From NCBI GenBank assembly GCA_035527975.1, contig DATKZM010000034.1:1-64000 (forward strand): a stretch of 64,000 bases of DNA. Direction: 5' to 3'. Both the position numbers and the translations under genes were made by a program. The stretch is from DATKZM01 sp035527975. Lineage in GTDB: Bacteria; Pseudomonadota; Alphaproteobacteria; JAPULJ01. The notes beneath the pieces were generated by a model that had not been told where the DNA came from, did no database searches, and was given only the letters and a program-made list of their open reading frames with translations. Below, piece after piece: positions 41,549 to 51,752 of this stretch; position 1 is the first letter of the stretch, and the number at the start of each line of letters is the position of its first letter.

Positions 41549-42363
41549 TGCGCATCCTTTATTTCGGCGATGTCGTCGGTCGCAGTGGGCGCGAGGCGGT
41601 GCTCGCGCGCGCGCCTGAGCTTCGCGAGCGCCTGAAAATCGATTTCATGATGGCGTGCGGCGAGAATGCCGCCTCCGGCTTCGGCATCACAGGCAAGATC
41701 TGCGAGGCGTTCTATGCCGCCGGCATCGACTGCATCACGCTGGGTAATCACGCCTGGGACCAGCGCGAGATCATCGGCTATATCGACGGCGACCCCAAAC
41801 TGCTGCGCCCGGCGAACTACCCCAATGGCACGCCCGGCCGCGGCGTCGCCGTATTCGATGCGCCGGGCGGCCGCAAGGTCCTGGTGATCCAGTTGATGAC
41901 CCGGCTCTTCATGGACCCGCTGGACGATCCGTTTCCGATCCTAAGCGAAGTGCTGAAGACGCACCGCCTGGGCCATGCGGTCGACGCGATCGTGGTCGAC
42001 TTGCACGGCGAGGCGACCAGCGAGAAGATGGCGCTCGGCCACCACGCCGATGGCCGCGCCTCGATGGCGGTGGGCACCCACACTCATGTGCCGACGGCGG
42101 ACACCATGATCATGCCCGGCGGCACCGCCTACCAATCGGATATCGGCATGTGCGGCGATTACGATTCGGTGATCGGGATGAAAAAGGAAATCGCGCTTGC
42201 CCGTTTCACCCGCAAGATGCCGGGCGAGCGCCTGGCCCCCGCCGACGGCGAGGCGACGGTGTGCGCGGTCCTGGTTGAGACCGACGACCGGACGGGGCTT
42301 GCCAATTCGATCGCCCCGGTGCGCCTCGGCGGCCGCCTGCCCGAGGCGATGCCGGAGCTATAG
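41548..42363 (+). CDS. ymdB: YmdB-type 2',3'-cyclic phosphodiesterase (TIGR00282)
   Basis: Calcineurin-like metallophosphoesterase; the Bacillus YmdB and Deinococcus DR1281 relatives hydrolyse cyclic nucleotides. Metal-site motifs are FGDVVGRSGR, MACGENAASGFGIT, LGNHAWDQ, VDLHGEATSEKMA and GTHTHVPTADTMIMPGGTAYQSDIGMCG. At 271 residues it is full length. ATG 41548 overlaps the preceding stop, so the two genes are translationally coupled. It is not the E. coli protein also named YmdB. Confidence 0.9.
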   Translation: MRILYFGDVVGRSGREAVLARAPELRERLKIDFMMACGENAASGFGITGKICEAFYAAGIDCITLGNHAWDQREIIGYIDGDPKLLRPANYPNGTPGRGVAVFDAPGGRKVLVIQLMTRLFMDPLDDPFPILSEVLKTHRLGHAVDAIVVDLHGEATSEKMALGHHADGRASMAVGTHTHVPTADTMIMPGGTAYQSDIGMCGDYDSVIGMKKEIALARFTRKMPGERLAPADGEATVCAVLVETDDRTGLANSIAPVRLGGRLPEAMPEL

Positions 42364-42450
42364 CCTTTCGCGCTTCCCGCCGATTGCCGTGGTTTCCTTC
42401 AATCCCCTATAGTCGCGCCTCGTCACGGCCACGCAGTTTGGGAGAACGCG

Positions 42451-42687
42451 ATGGGAGGTTTCCTGGCCTTCCGGCGCATGGTGACGCCGCTCATCATCCA
42501 GATCGTCTTCTGGGTCGGCATCGCGTTCTGCCTCATCTTCGGGCTGCTCGCCATGGTGAACTCGCGCGGCCAATTGCTTGCGATCATTTACGGATTGGTC
42601 CTGGTGCTGATCGGCCCGATCTTCGTGCGCGTCATCTGCGAGATGATCATCACCCTGTTCCGCATCGAAGAGAACACGCGGTCCTGA
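42451..42687 (+). CDS. DUF4282 small membrane protein
   Basis: A 78-residue protein with two transmembrane helices (residues about 13-36 and 43-64) joined by a short loop, ending in ICEMIITLFRIEENTRS, which matches the DUF4282 family. It begins FLAFRRMVTPLIIQIVFWVG, typical of the family. GGGAG lies about 8 bases before the ATG. It sits alone between ymdB and yebC on the same strand; function unknown. Confidence 0.85.
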   Translation: MGGFLAFRRMVTPLIIQIVFWVGIAFCLIFGLLAMVNSRGQLLAIIYGLVLVLIGPIFVRVICEMIITLFRIEENTRS

Positions 42688-42776
42688 TCTGCCGGACGGT
42701 GCCATGGGCGGCGAAGGATGCTATAGACCGCGGCCACGGGCGATCCCCCACAATCCTGCATTAAGCGACGAAAACG

Positions 42777-43526
42777 ATGGCCGGCCATTCCCAATTCAAG
42801 AACATCATGTACCGCAAGGGCGCGCAGGACAAAAAGCGCGCCCAGCAATTCGCCCGCCTGTCGCGCGAGATCATCGTTGCCGCCAAGGACGGCGGCGGTG
42901 ACCCCGACGCAAATTCGCGTTTGCGCGGCGCGGTCGCCTCGGCGCGCGCCGCCAATATGCCAAAGGACAATATCGAGCGCGCCATCAAAAAAGCCATCGG
43001 CGGCGGCGACGAGGAAAACTATGTGGAAGTCCGCTACGAGGGGTATGGGCCGGGCGGCGTGGCGGTCATCATCGAGGCACTGACCGACAACAGGAACCGT
43101 ACCGCCTCGGAAGTCCGCTCGGCTTTTTCCAAATTCGGTGGCTCGCTCGGCGAGACCGGCAGCGTCGCCTTCATGTTCGAGCACGTCGGCGCCATCGCCT
43201 ATCCGGCAGGCGCCGCCTCATCCGATGCCATGTTCGAGGCCGCGCTCGAGGCCGGCGCCAGTGATGTCGAATCGGGCGCTTCGGGACATGAGGTGACGTG
43301 TTCGCCCGACGATCTGCATGCCGTGCGCGAGGCGCTCGAGGCGCGTTTCGGCACCCCCGATAGCGCCGATCTCACCTGGAAGCCCAGCACCACCACCGCG
43401 CTCGACGAGGACACGGCCGGCGCATTGTTCAAGCTCCTGGAGGCGCTCGACGATAGCGACGACGTGCAGCGCATCGCCGCCAATTTCGACGTATCGGACG
43501 AAATCATGAGCAAGCTCAGCGCCTGA
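42777..43526 (+). CDS. yebC: YebC/PmpR-family transcriptional regulator
   Basis: Probable transcription/translation regulator of the YebC family (TACO1 relatives). Motifs are AGHSQFKNIMYRKGAQDKKRAQ at the N-terminus, FARLSREIIVAAKDGGGDPDANSRLR, NMPKDNIERAIKKA, EGYGPGGVAVIIEALTDNRNRT and SEVRSAFSKFGGSLGETGSVAFMF. At 249 residues it is standard. It lies upstream of ruvCAB, separated by a thioesterase and a sensor kinase gene that are not part of the usual order. Confidence 0.96.
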   Translation: MAGHSQFKNIMYRKGAQDKKRAQQFARLSREIIVAAKDGGGDPDANSRLRGAVASARAANMPKDNIERAIKKAIGGGDEENYVEVRYEGYGPGGVAVIIEALTDNRNRTASEVRSAFSKFGGSLGETGSVAFMFEHVGAIAYPAGAASSDAMFEAALEAGASDVESGASGHEVTCSPDDLHAVREALEARFGTPDSADLTWKPSTTTALDEDTAGALFKLLEALDDSDDVQRIAANFDVSDEIMSKLSA

Positions 43527-43588
43527 GGCTGGCCCAATTACACGCCGTTCGCGCGCGACGGGCGCGCGGCCGGCGCCTTCCCGGGGGG

Positions 43589-44014
43589 ATGCAATTGAAC
43601 ATCTACAAGACCACCATCAAGGTCGAGTGGGCGCATTGCGATGCCGCCGGTATCGTCTTCTACCCGCACTTCTACACCTGGTTCGACCAGGCGACCGAAC
43701 GCCTCTTCTCGGCCAACAACCTGTCGTATCCCGAGATCGACCGCGACTTCGATTCCAACGGCATGCCGCTGCTGGAGACCGGCGCCAAATATTCCAATGC
43801 CTGCCGCCTGGGCGACCTGCTCGAACTGGAAAGCTGGGTCGATGAGTGGTCGGACAAGACATATCTGGTCAAGCACAAGCTGACCCATGCCGATGGCCGG
43901 CCGGCGCTGGAAGGCTTTGAGCGGCGGGTCTGGGTCAAGCGCGACCCGGACAGGCCGGTCGGTATCCGTGCCGTCCCGGTCCCCGAAGAGGTGAAAGCCC
44001 GCTTCGTCGACTGA
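43589..44014 (+). CDS. Acyl-CoA thioesterase, 4HBT hotdog fold
   Basis: Hotdog-fold thioesterase of the 4-hydroxybenzoyl-CoA type. The catalytic motif is EWAHCDAAGIVFYPHFYTWFDQATERLF with nucleophile Asp D18. GMPLLETGAKYSNACRLGDLLELESWV and FERRVWVK follow. At 141 residues it is normal. The acyl-CoA substrate is not deducible; similar genes occur in aromatic degradation and general metabolism. It is convergent with the sensor kinase gene, which ends 13 bases away. Confidence 0.9.
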   Translation: MQLNIYKTTIKVEWAHCDAAGIVFYPHFYTWFDQATERLFSANNLSYPEIDRDFDSNGMPLLETGAKYSNACRLGDLLELESWVDEWSDKTYLVKHKLTHADGRPALEGFERRVWVKRDPDRPVGIRAVPVPEEVKARFVD

Positions 44015-44027
44015 ACGGCAGCTGCAG

Positions 44028-46355
<2,328 letters not shown>

Positions 46356-46653
46356 ATGGACGAGCGCTTTCTCGGAACATTGAAGTTCCGGCCGTGGCTA
46401 CAACCGCCCTATATGGCCCCATTAGTGTCAAATATTCGGTTAAGCGGCCGTGCCGAACCGCCACTGCCCTATTACCGACAAATTGCCGGCTAGAGTGGGG
46501 CCAGAGCCGTAGGCTATTAGGAAATGTCCCCACTACTCCCACAAGATATGGTATTGACTTGATGCTCGAACCTCACGATTTTGGGGCTCGCGCGTTTTAT
46601 CGTGCACCTTCCCCGCGCACGGGAGCCCGCATGCGAAAGAGTTTGTTCTGGCT

Positions 46654-47196
46654 ATGATCCTGCTCGGCCTCGATCCCGGACTGCGCCGCACCGGCTGGGG
46701 CGTCATTGCGGTGGACGGCAACCGGCTGCGTCATATCGCCAGCGGTACCGTCGCCAGCGACCCGGCAGCCCCCATCGCGCAGCGCCTGGTGGTCCTTCAT
46801 GAGGGAGTCGTGGCGGCCATCGAAAGCCACCGGCCGGACGAGGCGGCGATCGAGGAGACATTCGTCAACCGCAATCCGGCCTCCGCCCTCAAACTTGGCC
46901 TGGCCCGGGGCGTGGTGCTGCTGGCGCCGGCGCGCGCCGGGCTTCCGGTCGCCGAGTACGCCGCCAACCGCGTCAAGAAAGCGCTGGTCGGCGCAGGACA
47001 CGCGCAGAAACAGCAGATCGCGGCCATGATCAACGTTCTGTTGCCCGATGCCAGGCCCGCCGGGCCCGACGCCGCCGATGCTCTCGCCGTCGCCATCTGC
47101 CATGCCCATTACCGCAACACGCCCGCCGCGCGTCTCGAGGCGCTTGCCGCCAGTGCGGCAGGCGCTGGTGGGTCTGGCGCAGGTAGCCATCCATGA
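46654..47196 (+). CDS. ruvC: Holliday junction resolvase RuvC
   Basis: Endonuclease that cleaves Holliday junctions, working with RuvAB. Catalytic acidic residues are in LGLDPGLRRTGWGV (first Asp), EAAIEETFVNRNPASALKLGLARG (Glu) and the C-terminal PDAADALAVAICHAH (two Asp residues). At 180 residues it is full length. It overlaps ruvA by 4 bases. No clear LexA box was found in the 298-base upstream region. Confidence 0.97.
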   Translation: MILLGLDPGLRRTGWGVIAVDGNRLRHIASGTVASDPAAPIAQRLVVLHEGVVAAIESHRPDEAAIEETFVNRNPASALKLGLARGVVLLAPARAGLPVAEYAANRVKKALVGAGHAQKQQIAAMINVLLPDARPAGPDAADALAVAICHAHYRNTPAARLEALAASAAGAGGSGAGSHP

Positions 47197-47804
47197 TCGC
47201 CTCGCTCACCGGCACCCTCGCCGCCACCGACGTAGACCAGGCCGTGGTCGATGTCGGCGGCGTCGGCTATCTCGTTTTCGCCTCGCGCCGCACGCTTGAC
47301 GGCCTGCCATCGGTCGGTGAGGCGGTGCGGCTGCTGGTCGAGACCCATGTGCGCGAGGACCACATCCATCTCTACGGCTTTCTCGACGAGGGCGAGCGGC
47401 GCTGGTTCCGCACGCTGATGACGGTCCAGGGCGTGGGCGCGCGGGTGGCGCTCGCGATCCTGTCGGTGCTGGCGCCCGACGAGATCCTCCGCGCCATCGC
47501 CGCCCAGGACAAGGCCGCGGTGTCGCGCGCCGACGGGGTCGGGACCAAGCTTGCCGTTCGCATCGTCACCGAGCTCAAGGACAAGGCCGGCGAGATCGCC
47601 TTGGGCCAGGTCGCCAGGATCGGGCCGGCCGCCGCCCTGCCCGGCCGCACCGGACCGACGGCCGACGCCGTCTCAGCGCTGGTCAATCTCGGCTACGGCC
47701 GCTCCGAAGCGTTTGGCGCGATTGCCGAGGCCGCGCGCGCCGGCGGCGCGAGCGCCAGCGTCGAAGCGCTGGTCAAGGCGGGTCTGAAGGAGCTGGGCGC
47801 GTGA
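47193..47804 (+). CDS. ruvA: Holliday junction branch-migration protein RuvA
   Basis: Junction-binding subunit of RuvAB. It shows the OB-fold N-terminus MIASLTGTLAATDVDQAVVDVGGVGYLVF, the two HhH motifs GVGARVALAILSVLAPDEI and VGTKLAVRIVTELKDK, and the C-terminal RuvB-binding domain (AVSALVNLGYGRSEAFGAI ... ASVEALVKAGLKEL). At 203 residues it is full length. It overlaps both ruvC and ruvB by 4 bases, an operon with coupled translation. Confidence 0.96.
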   Translation: MIASLTGTLAATDVDQAVVDVGGVGYLVFASRRTLDGLPSVGEAVRLLVETHVREDHIHLYGFLDEGERRWFRTLMTVQGVGARVALAILSVLAPDEILRAIAAQDKAAVSRADGVGTKLAVRIVTELKDKAGEIALGQVARIGPAAALPGRTGPTADAVSALVNLGYGRSEAFGAIAEAARAGGASASVEALVKAGLKELGA

Positions 47805-48868
47805 GCGGCGACGCCCCGAACCTGCGCACGGTCGATCCCGCGGCCGAGCCCGAAGACACGCTGGACACGACGATCCGGCCCCAGAGCTTCGATGAGTTCG
47901 TCGGCCAGGATGCCTTGCGCCGCAACCTGCGTATCTTCATCCAAGCTGCACGCAGCCGCGGTGAAGCTCTTGATCATACGCTATTTTTCGGTCCACCCGG
48001 ATTGGGCAAAACAACGCTCGCCCAGATCGTCGCCCGCGAGCTCGGCGTCGGCTTCCGCGCCACTTCCGGCCCGGTGATCGCGCGCGCCGGCGACCTCGCC
48101 GCGATCCTCACCAACCTCGAAGCGCGCGATGTCCTCTTCATCGACGAGATCCACCGGCTCAATCCGGCGGTGGAGGAGATCCTCTATCCCGCGATGGAAG
48201 ACTTCCAGCTCGATCTGGTCATCGGCGAAGGTCCGGCGGCGCGTTCCATCCGCATCGATCTGCCGCCCTTCACCCTGGTCGGCGCGACGACGCGCTCGGG
48301 CCTCATCACCAACCCTTTGCGCGAGCGTTTCGGCATCCCCCAGCGCCTTGAGTATTACGCGCCCAAGGACCTTGAGGCGATCGTGCTGCGCGGCGCCCGC
48401 GTGCTCAATACCGCGCTCACCCAGGAAGGCGCCGCGGAGATTGCGCGTCGCTCGCGCGGCACGCCGCGCGTCGCCGGGCGGCTGCTGCGCCGGGTGCGTG
48501 ATTTCGCCGCGGTCGCGGGGGTGCTGGAAATCGGCCGCGATGAAGCCGACCACGCCCTCACCCAGCTTGAAGTCGACCGCGCCGGGCTCGACGCCATGGA
48601 CCGGCGCTATCTTAGTTGCATTGCGGAGAATTACGGCGGCGGGCCGGTCGGCGTCGACACGCTTGCGGCGGCGCTTTCCGAAGCCCGCGACATGCTGGAG
48701 GAAGTCATCGAGCCCTATTTGATCCAGCAGGCGCTGATCCAGCGCACGCCGCGCGGACGCATAGTCGGCGACGGGGGATACCGGGCGCTTGGCCTCACGC
48801 CGCCGCCGCACTCACAAAGGCAGTACAACCTGCTCGAGGACGAGATCGAGACCGCCGATGAACGTTGA
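47801..48868 (+). CDS. ruvB: Holliday junction branch-migration helicase RuvB
   Basis: AAA+ motor of RuvAB. It shows RPQSFDEFVGQDALRRNL, Walker A FFGPPGLGKTTLAQI, Walker B DVLFIDEIHRL, sensor 1 TLVGATTRSGLI with the arginine finger in NPLRERFGI, and the winged-helix domain ending RTPRGRIVGDGGYRALGL. It has 355 residues including a normal alphaproteobacterial N-terminal extension. It overlaps the ybgC gene by 11 bases, joining the ruv and tol units into one run. Confidence 0.97.
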   Translation: MSGDAPNLRTVDPAAEPEDTLDTTIRPQSFDEFVGQDALRRNLRIFIQAARSRGEALDHTLFFGPPGLGKTTLAQIVARELGVGFRATSGPVIARAGDLAAILTNLEARDVLFIDEIHRLNPAVEEILYPAMEDFQLDLVIGEGPAARSIRIDLPPFTLVGATTRSGLITNPLRERFGIPQRLEYYAPKDLEAIVLRGARVLNTALTQEGAAEIARRSRGTPRVAGRLLRRVRDFAAVAGVLEIGRDEADHALTQLEVDRAGLDAMDRRYLSCIAENYGGGPVGVDTLAAALSEARDMLEEVIEPYLIQQALIQRTPRGRIVGDGGYRALGLTPPPHSQRQYNLLEDEIETADER

Positions 48869-49352
48869 GGCCACACCAGGATCGAAGCCTGGATCGGGGC
48901 CGGGATCGGGCTGGACGAATGAGACCGACGGCGTCCATGTCTTCCCGATCCGGGTCTACTACGAGGATACCGACGCCCTGGGCATCGTATACTACGTCAA
49001 CTACTTGAAGTTTGCCGAGCGCGCCCGTACAGAGATGCTGCGCCTACGCGGTCACGATCAGTACGATCTGCTGGCCGAACAGGGTGTCGGCTTCACCGTG
49101 CGGCGTTGCGAGGTCGACTACCACGCCCCGGCGCGGCTCGACGATGTTCTTCAGGTTCAATCGAGCCTCGTCGCAATGCGTGGCGCGAGCCTGAATCTTA
49201 ATCAAACGTTAATGCGTGATGAGGTCTTACTCGCGCAACTGAAACTTCGGATCGCCTGCATTGATGCCGCCGGCAAGGCGTTGCGGGTACCGGACCAAAT
49301 AAGGGCGCTTTTTGAACCTACCGGTGACAACCGGAGGGATGGGTCGGAGTAA
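48858..49352 (+). CDS. ybgC: Tol-Pal-associated acyl-CoA thioesterase YbgC
   Basis: Hotdog-fold thioesterase encoded with tolQRAB-pal. The catalytic segment YYEDTDALGIVYYVNYLKFAERARTEMLR has the nucleophile Asp D39. ATG 48858, inside ruvB, starts a Pro/Gly/Ser-rich N-terminal extension of about 27 residues absent from E. coli YbgC; the in-frame reading further upstream is not real. It probably acts on short-chain or phospholipid-linked acyl-CoA. tolQ starts 2 bases after its stop. Confidence 0.92.
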   Translation: MNVEATPGSKPGSGPGSGWTNETDGVHVFPIRVYYEDTDALGIVYYVNYLKFAERARTEMLRLRGHDQYDLLAEQGVGFTVRRCEVDYHAPARLDDVLQVQSSLVAMRGASLNLNQTLMRDEVLLAQLKLRIACIDAAGKALRVPDQIRALFEPTGDNRRDGSE

Positions 49353-49354
49353 CG

Positions 49355-50227
49355 ATGGACTTACAGTTTCAGTTTTTCTCCTTGATCGATTGGGCCGGCC
49401 AAAGCTGGAGCATGGTCGCCAATAGCGGCGTCGAGCTGCTTGCCCAGGCAACGACCGGGGGCGCCGGCACCGCCGGGGGAACCGCGACCGGCGGCGCCAC
49501 GGCGATCGAGGGCGTCAATATCGGCACCTCGAAGGGACCCATCGACCTTTCCGTCTGGGGCATGTTCGTCAACGCCGACATCATCGTGAAGGCGGTTATC
49601 ATCGTCTTGCTGGGCGCATCGTTCTGGAGTTGGGCTATCATCTTCGAGAAGCTGATCCAGGTGCGCGCCGCCAATCGGCGCTCCAGCAAATTCGAGGATT
49701 CGTTCTGGTCCGGCGGCTCGGTCGACGAGCTTTACGAGCGGGTCGGTCAGCGCCCGACCGATCCGATGTCGGCGATGTTCACCTCTGCCATGCGCGAGTG
49801 GAAGCGCTCAACGGGCAACGGCAAGAAGCTACGCAGCTCGGCGGAGAACATGTCGCTCCAGGACCGCGTCGAGCGGGTCATGAACGTGACGCTCAGCCGC
49901 GAGATGGAACGCCTCGAGCGCTGGCTCGGCTTCCTTGCTTCGGTGGGCGCCACCGCACCCTTCATCGGCCTCTTCGGCACGGTCTGGGGCATCATGAACG
50001 CCTTTTCGGCGATCGCGGTGCAGAAGAACACCAACCTTGCGGTCGTCGCCCCCGGCATCGCCGAGGCGTTGCTGGCAACTGCGCTCGGCCTCGTCGCGGC
50101 GATCCCCGCCGTGGTCGGCTTCAACAAATTCTCCAACGATCTCGGCCGCTACGCCATTCGCCTTGAGGGTTTTTCCGGCGAATTCGGCGCCATCATGTCG
50201 CGTCAGATCGAGGAGGAGACCCGGTAA
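49355..50227 (+). CDS. tolQ: Tol-Pal proton-channel subunit TolQ
   Basis: Inner-membrane channel protein of the Tol-Pal machine, coupling the proton gradient to outer-membrane constriction at division. The first TM is near residues 72-95 (GASFWSWAIIFEK) and the large cytoplasmic loop follows. The last two TMs include LGFLASVGATAPFIGLFGTVWGIMNAFSAI and VVAPGIAEALLATALGLVAAIPAVVGF, the TolQ signature. It is 290 residues, longer than E. coli TolQ (230), because of a Gly/Ala/Thr-rich N-terminal extension. tolR starts at its last base. Confidence 0.95.
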   Translation: MDLQFQFFSLIDWAGQSWSMVANSGVELLAQATTGGAGTAGGTATGGATAIEGVNIGTSKGPIDLSVWGMFVNADIIVKAVIIVLLGASFWSWAIIFEKLIQVRAANRRSSKFEDSFWSGGSVDELYERVGQRPTDPMSAMFTSAMREWKRSTGNGKKLRSSAENMSLQDRVERVMNVTLSREMERLERWLGFLASVGATAPFIGLFGTVWGIMNAFSAIAVQKNTNLAVVAPGIAEALLATALGLVAAIPAVVGFNKFSNDLGRYAIRLEGFSGEFGAIMSRQIEEETR

Positions 50228-50745
50228 TGGCGGTTTCGCTCCATCACGGCCGCGCGCAAGCCGGCGCCAAGCGGCGGGTCTACCGCCCGATGAGCGAGAT
50301 CAACGTGACGCCGATGGTCGATGTCATGCTGGTGCTGCTGGTGATCTTCATGGTCACCGCGCCCCTGCTCACGGTGGGCGTGCCGGTCGATTTGCCGCAG
50401 ACCAGTGCGCAGACGCTCAGCAAGCCCGACGAGCCGCTGGTGATCAGCGTCAATTCCGAAGGCAAGGTCTACATACAGGAAACGGAAATCCCGCTCGACG
50501 AGCTTGTGGCAAAACTGCAGGCGATCACGGCCACCAAACGGGAGACGCGCATTTATGTGCGCGGCGACCGGAACATAAATTATGGCCGCGTGATGCGGGT
50601 GATGGGAATGATCAGCGCCGCCGGCTTCACCAAGGTGGCGTTGATCGCGGAAATGACCGAAGGTGACGGATCCGGGGGGACCCCGTCGAAACGCTCCAAT
50701 CCAGGTTCTGGGGAAGCCGGGAAGACGAAGAAACCAAGGCGATAG
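50227..50745 (+). CDS. tolR: Tol-Pal subunit TolR
   Basis: Partner of TolQ in the ion channel. One N-terminal TM contains the essential ion-carrying aspartate D32 (EINVTPMVDVMLVLLVIFMV). The periplasmic domain has LLTVGVPVDLPQTSAQTL, VYIQETEIPLDELVAKLQ and NINYGRVMRVMGMISAAGFTKVALIAE. At 172 residues it has a C-terminal Ser/Gly/Lys tail of about 25 residues beyond the E. coli form. It is 5 bases from tolA. Confidence 0.95.
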   Translation: MAVSLHHGRAQAGAKRRVYRPMSEINVTPMVDVMLVLLVIFMVTAPLLTVGVPVDLPQTSAQTLSKPDEPLVISVNSEGKVYIQETEIPLDELVAKLQAITATKRETRIYVRGDRNINYGRVMRVMGMISAAGFTKVALIAEMTEGDGSGGTPSKRSNPGSGEAGKTKKPRR

Positions 50746-50750
50746 CCCCC

Positions 50751-51752
50751 ATGCGCCACGGCGTCGTATTTTCAGCGTTCATGCATGTGATCCTGGCGGT
50801 CTTGATCGTCGTGGGCCTGCCATTCATGAAGAGACCGGTGCCCCCGCTGGCGCCGCCGATCGTGGTCGAGATCCTGCAGATCACCGAGAACTCGAACCCG
50901 CGCAAGGGCCGCAAGCGCGTCGAGAAGGTGAAAAAGCCCAAGGCGGAGAAGGCCGAGACACGCCGTTCGGCCAACCAGAAGAAGGCCGAAGACCCGCCGA
51001 AGGTCAAACCCAAGCCGGTGCCCAAACCCGTAGTCGAAAAGCCCAAGCCCAAACCGGTACCCAAGGTCGCGGAGAAGCCGAAACCCAAGCCCGTTCCCAA
51101 GCCCAAGGTCGCGGAAAAGCCCAAGCCGAAGCCCAAGGTCGTTGAAAAACCCAAGCCAAAGCCGGAGCCAAAGGTCGCCTCGTTGCCAAAGCCCGAACCG
51201 AAACCAAAACCAAAGCCCGAACCCAAACGCAAGGTTGATGCCCCCAAACCCCAGCCCCGCGTCAAAGCCAAGCCGAAACCCAAGCCGCGCGCCAAACCCA
51301 AGCCGCGCCAACGCATGACGCTCGCCGGCATCCTCAATTCGGTCGACAAGCTGAAGCGCGACGCCAAAGTTGCGCCCCGCGAGCGCGCCGCGCCCAACGA
51401 GCGCCGCGGCTCACCGCGCCACGACCCGACACTCAGCCTTTCGCGCAGCGAGTTCGATGCCTTGCGCCGCCAGTTAAGCAGCTGCTGGAATTTCCCGGCC
51501 GGCGCCAAGGAGAGCGGCACACTGATCGTCGAGATCAAGGTGATCGTCAACCGCGACCGTACGGTGCGCGAGGCGCGGATCGTCGACGTCGCGCGGATGC
51601 GCAGCGATCCCTACTACCGCTCCGCCGCCGAAAGCGCGCTCCGGGCCGTGCAGAACCCGCGCTGCAGCCCGCTGCGGCTGCCGCCCTCCAAATACAGATT
51701 GTGGCGAAGCATGACATTGGAATTCGACCCCAGGGAGATGCTCGGAGGATGA
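50751..51752 (+). CDS. tolA: Tol-Pal protein TolA
   Basis: Bridges the TolQR motor to Pal across the periplasm. The N-terminal TM (residues about 6-26) includes HVILAVLIVVGLPFM. A very long Lys-Pro-rich stretch (residues about 55-190, many PKPKPK and VAEKPKPK units) replaces the E. coli Ala/Lys/Glu helix, giving an extended TonB-like linker. The C-terminal TonB/TolA domain (SRSEFDALRRQLSSCWNFP ... ILVEIKVIVNRD-type, RSAAESALRAVQNPRC) closes it at 333 residues. The stop overlaps the tolB start. Confidence 0.93.
   Translation: MRHGVVFSAFMHVILAVLIVVGLPFMKRPVPPLAPPIVVEILQITENSNPRKGRKRVEKVKKPKAEKAETRRSANQKKAEDPPKVKPKPVPKPVVEKPKPKPVPKVAEKPKPKPVPKPKVAEKPKPKPKVVEKPKPKPEPKVASLPKPEPKPKPKPEPKRKVDAPKPQPRVKAKPKPKPRAKPKPRQRMTLAGILNSVDKLKRDAKVAPRERAAPNERRGSPRHDPTLSLSRSEFDALRRQLSSCWNFPAGAKESGTLIVEIKVIVNRDRTVREARIVDVARMRSDPYYRSAAESALRAVQNPRCSPLRLPPSKYRLWRSMTLEFDPREMLGG

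Noticed and set aside
46500..46660. LexA (SOS) box GTTC-N7-GTTC upstream of ruvC
   Set aside because: The only near match (GTTC-N7-GATC) has a mismatch and runs into the ruvC start codon, so it is not convincing.
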